Below are positions 55,609 through 64,000 of a stretch of 64,000 nt of DNA, in pieces. Every line of letters starts with the position of its first letter. Position 1 is the stretch's first letter. The position numbers and the translations under genes are program-made. The stretch comes from Acanthosoma haemorrhoidale (Eukaryota > Arthropoda > Insecta > Hemiptera > Acanthosomatidae): the NCBI GenBank assembly GCA_930367205.1, contig OV884009.1, positions 98,973,189 to 99,037,188 on the forward strand, in the 5' to 3' direction. The notes beneath the pieces were generated by a model that was not told the DNA's origin, did no database searches, and saw nothing but the letters and a program-made list of their open reading frames with translations.

Positions 55609-55760
55609 ATGGACCGAAAATATCACGGAACTACTAAGGATGAAAGAAAAAATATTATTAATTTACATAGTCAGGGTAAATTGCCTCATAGATATACAGA
55701 ACAACAACAAATAACAATTGAACCACAATTTAATTTCCGTTGTGTTTGTTGATAATAAAC
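55609..55760 (+). pseudogene. Transposase N-terminal HTH fragment
   Basis: From ATG 55609: MDRKYHGTTKDERKNIINLH, then SQGKLPHRYTEQQQI, resembling the first helix-turn-helix of Tc1/mariner transposases (T-x-x-E-R-x-x-I-x-x-L-x-x-x-G-K). The frame closes at two stops about 55752. Nothing of the catalytic domain was found nearby. Confidence 0.5.
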
Positions 55761-55769
55761 TGTATTGAA

Positions 55770-57000
55770 ATGTTTATTTATTTTTTTTATTTGAACCCTA
55801 TATTTCGCAAAAAATGTCATAAAATCCAAGTATGTAATTGCTTTCTGTTCGAATTATTCTTGCCCCAGCTGTACAAGATCGTAATAAATAATTTATTGTT
55901 ATACAACATAAACTAAGTGACAGCCTTAGCTAGAAAAAGAAAGACAAGTGGAAATAACACATTAAAACAACGTTCAGAGATAATTGGCTCAAGAAAAATG
56001 TCACAATTTTTTATTATGACGCTATTAAAAATTACAATCAACTTACTTTATTACATGAAAAATGTGCTGCTCTTGTTGATTGACTCATGCACACCTTCGA
56101 CTAGCAAAGCTAAAGTAACACTGTTCTTGCCGTGACGAATCACGAACCAGTCTATAATAAAACTGACACAGCTGGCCCCGGTGGATAAATAGCGAGGTAG
56201 AGATGTGACACTTCGTGCACGTTGGCGCACTTCATGCATATTTTTCAATGACTTAACCTTAAAATTGCCATTTTTTGAGTTGTCTTACTTGCCGGGATTC
56301 GATAAGTATATCTAGACTGATGACCACTCGTAACGAGAATGAAATTAACGCCTTTTCCTTCGGTAATAAAGTAATAACTGAACGAAAATCCACAGAGAAT
56401 ATAAGAAATTATAGTTACATTTTATAATCCATAATGCAACTAAATGCTTTAGAGTTATTCTAAAAGCTACTTAAACATGATATGCATCTTAAACACTTAC
56501 ATAACTTCCGTATGATTGTATTGGAACCTAGGGCTCTCCTCATAGAAGCATAACATTTTTTGTAATTTATTTGTTTTTCCATTTAAATCGTTTGATTGCT
56601 GTTGTACTATTAGGTATGTATAACTAATTATTGATACTGACTGTCCATATGTCCACTACAGTATGGATAGATGTTTCCGGTAAGAAAGAATAACCTAAAT
56701 CATATTAATTGATAATGAAAATAATTGATTACGTTCTGTGGTAGATCGATTAATTAATTTCAGATCGTCCAATATAATCCAAATAGGTAAATCTGAGGGA
56801 TTCTGCCTTGAAATTCCCTTCCAATCATCTCTGAACGTAACTTCACGCTCCATCGTTAAAATCTAGCCTTGGTCAGCAAATATATTACTGCAATAAATAT
56901 TGATTTTCACAATACTCCTACGTTTCGATAGATCACCATCTGACAGAACAGTACTAAACAAGATTATAATATAGATGGAATTACATTAAATATGTTTTAA
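55770..57000. other. No gene recognised
   Basis: AT-rich; short open frames at 55917-56135 (+) and 56051-56248 (-) lack known domains. Confidence 0.5.
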
Positions 57001-57042
57001 AATTTTAATGGCAAATGTAATGGATCAAATAAATTCTAAAAC

Positions 57043-57126
57043 GGCTAAGCAAATGTGGACGAAGTTTAAATATAATTGTAAAAGGGCTAAGCAAATGTGG
57101 ACGAAGTTTAAATATAATTTTAAAAG
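57043..57126 (+). repeat. 42-bp tandem duplication
   Basis: Two adjacent copies of a 42-base unit (57043-57084 and 57085-57126) differing by one base. The unit is a multiple of three and keeps a 63-codon frame (57008-57199, ...AKQMWTKFKYN twice) open. The frame matches nothing I know. Confidence 0.92.
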
Positions 57127-57199
57127 GTTGGTAAGAACTTGGAAACACTTTATAGCACAGTATGAAGAGAAACAACTATCGGACAGATGGTCGAAGTGA

Positions 57200-59755
57200 T
57201 CATAAAAATCTAATTTCCATAACCATTGTGTAGGAATGTAATAATACATTATCTGTCTACCAGCCATTCCCAAGTCATCTCCACGTGTTGTCCTGGGAGT
57301 AGTGAAGTTATTGGACTTCAATACTTATTGGAAAGAAAATTCAACCCTTTGCTCCATATTAGTTGGGTGTTTTCTTTTTATGTTTCAACACTTGGGGATA
57401 TTGAAGGACTTTACAGAACGGAAAACAAAGTAACTGTTTTTGTACCTAGGCACCTTCATCCATCGCATTATCCACCTGGATAAGAGTTTTAAAAGTGCCG
57501 TTATGTTGTTTATCGTATTGGATGTGTATCCCAGTCTTCGTTATACCTTTATAAGCAAAAGAAATTACCTCCCCTTCCTTCATAAGTTCTATTTTTAGTA
57601 TATTAATTATTATGTTAATAATCTGCTAGCAGAGGTGTAAACACAAAACATTGCGGCTTCTCTTCTACGTTAAGACTTGAGCTTTATGGTGATATAAAGC
57701 GCAGATGTCGAGCTACCACCGTATTTAGTCACCATGAACGGGAATAGATGTCTAAAATGTTTACAAATTTGATGTGCGTGAGATGTGATGCACATAATGT
57801 ACTTTTAAATGATACGAAACGATGTTTTTTTTGTAGTGAAAACGTTTATTTACTTGTACGATTGTTACCTAGTTTGTTATTTCAAGTAATTGCAAATAAA
57901 TCGATATTTGCATCCTTGTCTGTAATTGCTAGATTGTAGTTACTTGTTGTTGTTGAATCTATATTCTGATAAGGTTTTAAATAGCCTACACTCCAATATA
58001 ATTGATTGAAAAAGTACAACGGAAATGTCAAACAACAATCCATCCCTTTGATTAACATAATTTCAATTCTTCCTTATTTTTTTGTATGGTTTTAGTTAGT
58101 TGCTTTTATACTCTACAGACCTAGGGTCCCTGAAAGCATTTTAAAGTTTCCTTATGCTTTTTAACGACCATCAGAGCCTAGTGGTTAGTATGCTGACTTA
58201 TTTCTTCATTTAAGTTTGAGAGGTAACAAACCAAGTGCCAACCACTGCTAGCAACTCATCTTCACCTACCTATTGCAGGCATAACCTCTTCTGGCCGTCT
58301 ATGCATTCTTTGTTGTCTTTAATAATAGCTGGATCCATATTACAACTATATTTGCTTACATTTTGTTTTATATTTTCAATATTTGTTGTAGCGATTATTT
58401 ATCCCTTCCGTTTTAGATAAAATGTCATCCTCACTTCTTCCGTGAACCTCCAATATCGTTCGTCGTTAGATATCTGCTAATGTGTTTGTTTTCCGTCCTA
58501 AATATGTTAGGGCATCGTTCCATGCTTGTTGCTGTATACTTTGTCTCGTCCCCAAACAATGCAACATTTTCTCTAAACAGCTACGCTTATTTCCAGTTTC
58601 CTTTCTGAATTCAATTAGAATGGCTTACGATTATTTTTTATATATTTGTATTTAGTTTTTTTCAATGAAACTTCTGAAAGATGAGTGAAATTAGTTTAAT
58701 ATTTTAGAGTTCTTTCTTTGTTGTTTTATTCTGAGTCTAAAATTCTTGATATTTGAAAACTTGAGAGAATTTATTGAAATGACCTGTAGACCAAGAGGCG
58801 TCTGCTTCCAACGGTTGCCGCAGGGTATCTTTCCTGTCCCATCATGCCCATGCACCATACACCATTGTTTAACAGCCACCTCGGGTGGCAGAATTCAGAA
58901 GAGGTCCGCTGTCCAAAGTCATCTTGATCGCCTAAATGGTGTATTCCATCGCGCCTGGGTTTGCAAGCTACTCTCCAGAGACTTCGCATCTATTGTGCCT
59001 CCAGTCTGCCATGGTTAAGTCTAAGGTCACTCTCATAAAAAAAAATAAAAGTGAACACCGACTCATAAACATTCTTTTTTTTGTAACCTCTTTTCTTAAA
59101 AAATTATATATAATATATGAGGGTAGGAAAGATAAGCAGGTTAAGAATGTATCCCTGTCGTATTCTACAATTAGTTAATTTAACTTAGTATTTTCTACGT
59201 TTTCTATTCTTCAGTTTACCATGAAATATTGAGGATATAATTTAATTGTTATAAATTATATAATATATTGCAGCATACACGTTCCAAAACGCTTATCACA
59301 GGATTTATCAAAAGTATCTTCCCTGATCGAAAAGTCAGTTTGAGATTGCATGCTTACACTGAATCTAATTTTAAATAATCAACAATATATTATATATTAT
59401 AAGGGTTGGCTGGTTAAATAACATACACTAAGCCATAAATCTGTGTAGAGTGAAACACCATCCAAGTACTGACATCTCGACATTGCTTGAATTTTATTTG
59501 TTTATGTAAGATATTTGCTTTTAAGATTTCGTTAGTATTTTTCAATATAAGAAACCCTTATGTTTTTTTTTTACCTATATGCTGTCTGTCTCTAGGATAC
59601 AGAGTCCCAGCATAAAGTTTTTATTTCTAGTCTGTATGTTCTTGTCTGTGTTAGTCTCTTGTTCAAGCTAGAGACTTGTAATATTAGATTGAGGTCATAT
59701 TTGACATCAGGAAGAAAGTCCTATGACGATAGGAAAGGTGGATCAGAAGGTGAGT
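57200..59755. other. No gene recognised
   Basis: Mostly AT-rich. At about 58172-58196 AGCCTAGTGGTTAGTATGCT looks like a tRNA/SINE A-box region without a B box. A GC-richer patch at 58780-58990 holds overlapping open frames on both strands with no known domain. Confidence 0.45.
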
Positions 59756-60639
59756 TTGCCCGAACAGGCCGAACCCCAGATAAAAAACGGCCTAGTTGTG
59801 CTTGTTTGCCGAATACAAGCTAGGGTATGCTTTCATTGCGGCGGCTAGGCGATGTTCCACCCCACCCCAGGCATTTGAACGGCGTGCCAATTAGAACCAC
59901 ATCGATAAGAGCAAAGGAAGTAACTGGGAGGCAGCTTTTGATTCATGTGGAACAATATTAGGTTATAAAGCTAGCCCAGGCCTCAAAGAACCATGGGTTT
60001 CTAGTAGCAGATACTACACTCCCATTTCATGGATTAATGGGTAATATTTGTTGAAGAAGTTGGGGGTGGTAGTTAATGTTCCTCTGAGGAGGCTAAATGC
60101 TATGCTGTGCGAAGGTAAGATATAAGAGTTGTTACGAAAAATGACCAGCACAGGAAAGAGGGGAGAACTGTCCTACTGGTTAATGTCAAGCCACGGAGGG
60201 TAGGATCGGGGACAAGTTATTTGGTGGTGGAAAGCCAAATGGCTCCATGCTTGGGCACTGGGAAGTGGATACCGGCAAAATCTGACCAGCTGGTATGATT
60301 GAGGGTGGACAATGTCGAGGGGGATACTGTCATGTTCCAGTCTGATAAAAATCTTCTTGAGACAGGGTTAAGGGCTGTACAAACAATAGTGATGTACAAC
60401 AAGGGCAGATTTGGACGACTGTTATGAATTTGTCTCAAATAGGCAATCGCCTGAAAGATGAATAACCCATGGGGACCATTTCCACTGTGCACCCAGAAGA
60501 GGAGCAGAATGGGGAAGGTGTAGTTTCAGTAGTGGTAACAGAGGAGGAAGAAGATATCCCCTGAAGTGGGTGGGTAGAAAACTCGATCATTGAGGCACTG
60601 GTGAACGAACTGAAGGCCGAAATTTTGTAAAGGGAAGTA

Positions 60640-61500
60640 TTTGTGGAAATGGCTTGAAATGTCATGCATCCGTGGAGCACCGTATTCAAACGGGAGAGAC
60701 AATGCCAATATGTCGAAGATCAGGTCAGGTGCCAGTACACCTATGGGGGGAAATGATAAATAAAGTGGAAGACATATTAGGGAATGGAGTCATATTGCCG
60801 TTTAATTTACCATGTTCTGCACTGGTTATTTTGGTGAGGAAAAAATCTTATGATGGATCCGACGCTGTGACTTGGTTTGATGCATATCCGCTGCCTCATT
60901 CAAGAAATTTTTTAGGGCTTATGTGAGTCCGTCCCTAAGGATCTCTAAGGGTCATATAAGCGAAGGACATTCGGACCTAATGAGGCTTCAGCTACCTTCC
61001 AGCGCTTGATGGACAGTCTGGTGTACCAAATAAAGGGCACCGATGGTTTCGTGTACCTTTCCGAAGTGATCGTGCACGGGGAAAATATCAAGGATAACGT
61101 AGAGCGATTGGGGAGAATGATAGATATGATCGTAAAAGCTACTTAAAAGTAAGACTGGTGAAACGTTAGTTCGCGAAGGATCCGTTCAATTTTCGGGCCA
61201 GTTTGTTACGAACTTTGGGGTCAAACCTGATCCCGGCAAGATTAAGGCATTAGCTAATAGTTGTGTACTACTGGAGGTTCAATCTATGCGAGGTCCTTGA
61301 ACCCTCTAACTGTTCTCATCAAAAGTTCGTGTCGGCTAGGGAGTAGTAATGAGCTTTTGAACAATTGAGGAAGCATTTGTGCGGAAACGGTTCTTATTTA
61401 TCCTGACTTTACGCAGCATTTTGTCTTGACAATACGTAATCAAGAGTGGGCCGTGCTTTCGCGAATGAAAAATAGAAAGGAATGGCCCTTCGAGAAAATC
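60640..61500 (+). pseudogene. Fossil Gypsy pol (RT and RNase H)
   Basis: RT of the 17.6/Gypsy type in damaged frames: VEHRIQTGETMPICRR, NKVEDILGNGVILPFNLPCS, VILVRKKSYDGS, DAYPLPHSRNFLGLM, then GPNEASATFQRLMDSLVYQI and FVYLSEVIVHGENI, where the catalytic Y-x-D-D has become YLSE. Next, NFGVKPDPGKIKALANS, the post-palm segment, and VLIYPDFTQHFVLTI with EWAVLSRMKNRKEWPF, the start of RNase H with its Asp lost. At least four stops. Sequence after 61500 no longer matches pol clearly. Confidence 0.8.
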
Positions 61501-61842
61501 TGACTTGGAGAAAGAGAGGAGCCCGAGGAGGAAAAAGACGGTGCATACACCCTAACGAGAAAATTCAGACTGGGAAACTCCAGAGAGTCAGCGTATCTCC
61601 AAGGCATGGTCCCCCACACTCTTCAGTATACTATTAAGCCTCCCGGGGTAGTATCACAAGGGTTACCTCTACCGTTCACATCTAGCCCGGCTGGGATCAG
61701 TCGAAAAGCACTCCCATACGGCTCACCCAAAGAAGCAGAACCTAAAAAAGATTTCACAAGGGTACCCCCTATTTACACTCCCTCTTTTCAGGATACAACA
61801 TACGAGCTACGACCTCACAAGTAAATTATTTCCTGTTGTAGT

Positions 61843-62117
61843 GTGGAGTATCCCTACTGCATGCTTTTCCAACAGCAGAAGGACGTCTTTCTCACGGGAC
61901 ATTCTTGGTGTGTGATGGTAGAACTGGATGTGGTAGAATGGAATCAGATATGGAATACTTTACGATCCGAGGTAACGGACATCCCGATGAGGTCTTTGAG
62001 AAAATCCATGATTGTAAATTATCTTTGGGCCACAACGAGGAATTTTCGTGGTAGGGACTACTAAAGACGTTGTTTGGATCCACGATGGATGCGGGAATAA
62101 AAAGGGGTAATGCCCTC
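61843..62117 (+). pseudogene. Envelope-like trace (left of LINE-D)
   Basis: An open frame 61843-62064 includes VFLTGHSWCVMVELDVVEWN, and a neighbouring frame has GLLKTLFGSTMDA. The second stretch resembles the segment just after the cleavage site in Env-type proteins of insect errantiviruses (x-R-G-L-x-x-x-L-F-G-T-x-D). It follows the pol remnant in the right order. A weak call resting on one short motif and position; broken by a frame change and by LINE-D. Confidence 0.4.
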
Positions 62118-62128
62118 GCTCTCAGAAC

Positions 62129-63608
62129 CGTTCTCATTGCTATACGCCTTGGTATCAATTGGAAGAAAGTGGCTTCACCACTGACTACAACTGATCCCAA
62201 GCTTCATCACTTAACAGTTAAGGTAAATTTGGGGAAACCCATTTACCTTACCACCCTATACAGAAGACCGTACGCGTCTTTACAGCAGTACTCAGCCTTG
62301 CTACACGCATGTGCGCAGTGGTCTAACCACTGGGTGGTGGGAGATCTTAACACAAAACATACCATATGGTATAACACCGTAACAAACAAGGCTGGGAGAC
62401 TCCTGTTGAGAACGCCGTTTACGGTCGTTCACCCCCAGACTTTTACTTTTCGACATAGAGGTAACCCGCAGGCTACCTCGACGATTGACTTACTACTGAC
62501 AAAACAACCCCACTGTATCACTAGTTGCATCGCCCTTGACTTTATTACGTCTGACTGCAGGCCAGTACTGTATGCAGTGGACGGTAAAGTGGCGACCCCT
62601 CGCCCCACGAGATACGACTACCGTCGTGCCAACTGGGATCTGTATCGGTCAAAAATTTACCATAACCTGCATACGGTGCCAATTCTCCGCACGAAAGAAG
62701 AAAAAGATCTTCAACTAACTTTCATAACTGATGTGATCATAGACGCAGCAGACACTGCGATCCCGAAGTTCACTCCCATGCCACCGTCTCTGGGACCAAC
62801 TCCAGACTACATTCTTAAAATTATTGCCTTGCGAAATAATTGGAAGAATAGATGGTACAGGACGAGAGATCAGCAAGCCAAGGTTGTTGTGAATTCTCTC
62901 ACAACGCCCATCCGGGGCTTGATGAAACTCTGGAAAACAGCGCAGTGGCATGAGAGACTTCGCAGCACTCACGGAGTTCACAGAAAGTTTTGGAAGCTGT
63001 TGAAGACTACAAAAGGCAAGACAGCCACTGTCCGTCTTCACGAAGGCGACAAATTTCTGACTGCTGAGCAACAGGCAACTAAACTGGCCGACCATTACGC
63101 TAGGGACATTATGGCTGGGACGGGATACTACCACATGCCTCCTCCGGTAGATGCTGAACAGAACCACATGTTTGTATCACCGAAGCAGCTCAAGGCGATT
63201 CTTCGCCGGTGTCAGGGAAACCGAGCACCAGGGCACGACGGGATACAAACAGTGCTGCTCAAACAAATGCCAAGGAGAGGGATAGTACAACTAGCAAACA
63301 TATACAACTCTTCTATAAGATTGCGGTACTTTCCTGACACATGGGAACAAGCCATCTTGTTCCCATTACTAAAGCCAGCCAAGAATGGAGATCACCCAGC
63401 CCACTACCGCCCGATCAGCCTGTTACCTCAGATGGGAAAAATGTTTGAGAAAATTCTTTTGAATTATCTCAAAGATTACTGCTCGGAAAACGACATCATC
63501 CCGCCAGAGCAGACTGGATTCCAATCCAGTACAGTGAGCACAGAGCATCCCCTTCTGAAGGTACAGTCACATCGATGGCAGGACGCTGTCGCGGCTGGAA
63601 CGTTTTAG
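62129..63608 (+). pseudogene. LINE-D ORF2 (endonuclease and RT N-terminus)
   Basis: An uninterrupted frame of about 492 LINE codons; a further 19 codons upstream are open but belong to the host element. Numbering from that upstream edge: endonuclease motifs at 53-65 (NLGKPIYLTTLYR), GDLNTKHTIW 91-100 and STIDLLLT 137-144, and SDCRPVLY 161-168, where the catalytic His of S-D-H is Cys. RT begins about 371: NRAPGHDGIQTVLL 384-397, PAHYRPISLLPQMGKMFEKI 443-462, QTGFQSSTVSTEHPLLKV 481-498. The frame then closes at 63606-63608, before motifs A, B and the F-A-D-D box. The long clean frame suggests a fairly recent insertion, but the protein could not reverse transcribe. Confidence 0.9.
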
Positions 63609-63859
63609 TCTTAGGTTCTAGGTTTAGGTTTTAGTGTTAGTGTTTTCCACGGTTGCAAGCTGAAGATGAGCCTGAGGCTAGGTGATGATCACCTAGTGAG
63701 TGTATGTGTATTGGACTTCTTAACAACAATCTGAACGTATTATATTTTATGCACTCCTTCGAATGCAGCACGAGGAGACAGCTGTAATTCCAAATTTATT
63801 TATTTATTTTTCTCATTGTATATATACTATCAATAAATACTTTATCAATAAAAAAAAAG
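63609..63859 (+). other. LINE-D 3' UTR and A-tail
   Basis: Contains TAGGTTTTAGTGTTAGTG-like repeats, AAGCTGAAGATGAGCCTGAG, a short palindrome GGTGATGATCACC, a TTTATTTATTTATTT run, two AATAAA-type signals and nine A at the end. Confidence 0.75.
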
Positions 63860-63870
63860 GCTCTCAGAAC

Positions 63871-64000
63871 AACAAGAGGGGCTAGAACATATCTTGGATC
63901 GCCAATCTTACTACGCGACTGGTCATGACGCGGCAACCAGGTCTTGGCATAACAACATACCAGATTCTTCAATGGTTACCAAAATCTGCATGAACAATAC
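63871..64000 (+). mobile_element. Fossil Gypsy-like element, right part
   Basis: Sequence after LINE-D. A frame reads LEHILDRQSYYATGHDAATR, which could be the heptad-like region that follows the cleavage site in errantivirus Env proteins. It runs off the window. Assignment depends on continuity with the left part across the LINE-D TSD. Confidence 0.35.

Larger units (their letters stand above)
59760..62117 (+). mobile_element. Fossil Gypsy/errantivirus-like element, left part
   Basis: Plus-strand remnant in the order Gag/protease trace, RT, RNase H, then envelope-like trace. About 59840 shows FHCGG (zinc-knuckle remnant); about 60000, VADTTLPFHG (protease-to-RT region); 60330-60420, LLETGLRAVQTIVM. 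RT and RNase H follow (separate entry). Integrase is missing. Stops and shifts are frequent, so this is old. It continues after LINE-D at 63871. No LTRs seen in the window; the right end may lie beyond it. Confidence 0.7.
62129..63859 (+). mobile_element. LINE-D, 5'-truncated, internally deleted, 11-bp TSD
   Basis: Flanked by GCTCTCAGAAC at 62118-62128 and 63860-63870. Begins within the endonuclease, keeps ORF2 to the first RT motifs, then passes directly to a 250-base 3' UTR ending AATAAATACTTTATCAAT plus nine A. Palm, thumb and C-terminal coding parts of RT are missing between about 63600 and the 3' UTR. Plus strand, inserted into the envelope-like trace of the fossil Gypsy element. Confidence 0.92.

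Noticed and set aside
62715..63167. 150-codon minus-strand frame
   Set aside because: Antisense to LINE-D ORF2, with no motif of its own.

Overview
The window reads as nuclear DNA of an arthropod, most likely an insect. It is AT-rich and non-coding over most of its length. What can be recognised is almost entirely transposable-element (TE) sequence of types common in insects: jockey-type and R1/I-type LINEs, Ty3/Gypsy LTR elements, mariner and Tc1 DNA transposons, tRNA-derived SINEs, and a Mutator-transposase/YqaJ-nuclease protein remnant. I see no bacterial operons, rRNA genes, CRISPR arrays or complete host genes. The only plausible host coding sequence is one 51-codon candidate exon at 19391-19543 on the minus strand, with good splice signals on both sides. 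The species cannot be fixed from this sequence.

Layout. 75-1611: decayed Mutator-transposase/YqaJ protein. 1.6-7.3 kb: nothing recognised apart from a pyrimidine-rich tract. 7.8-10.3 kb: old Gypsy element (Gypsy-1, minus) lacking protease and integrase. 11.1-12.9 kb: a mariner deletion derivative (11953-12884) beside a LINE tail and a second mariner end. 14.3-15.2 kb: a perfect 92-bp inverted repeat next to an LTR-element remnant. 17.2-18.0 kb: LINE-A copy with a 12-bp target-site duplication (TSD). 20.0-21.3 kb: 31-bp satellite with a 124-bp higher-order repeat. 22.0 kb: SINE. 23.3-24.6 kb: Tc1 element folded back on itself. 28.6-32.7 kb: LINE-A copy carrying a nested ORF1-only R1-type LINE. 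32.7-45.9 kb: mostly unique AT-rich DNA with short LINE-A tails and a head-to-head LINE-A pair. 45.9-55.1 kb: dense nest consisting of a LINE-A remnant, a Gypsy-3 protease fragment, LINE-C split by the structurally complete Gypsy-2 (47638-51971), then LINE-B, whose endonuclease region carries a 107-bp mariner MITE. 59.7-64.0 kb: fossil Gypsy/errantivirus-like element with envelope-like traces, broken by a truncated LINE-D with an 11-bp TSD.

How it fits together. The window is a stratified TE graveyard in which relative ages can be read from nesting. Gypsy-2 is youngest or nearly so: its LTRs differ at 1 of 147 positions and its 5-bp TSD is perfect. It sits inside LINE-C, which lies beside older Gypsy-3 and LINE-A debris. 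LINE-D is younger than the fossil Gypsy that it interrupts. One LINE family (LINE-A here) is scattered through the window as about nine pieces on both strands; most retain the same 3' tail with a short conserved hairpin, which suggests one reverse transcriptase (RT) recognised them all. No element here looks capable of autonomous movement: every coding region has stops, frameshifts or deletions.
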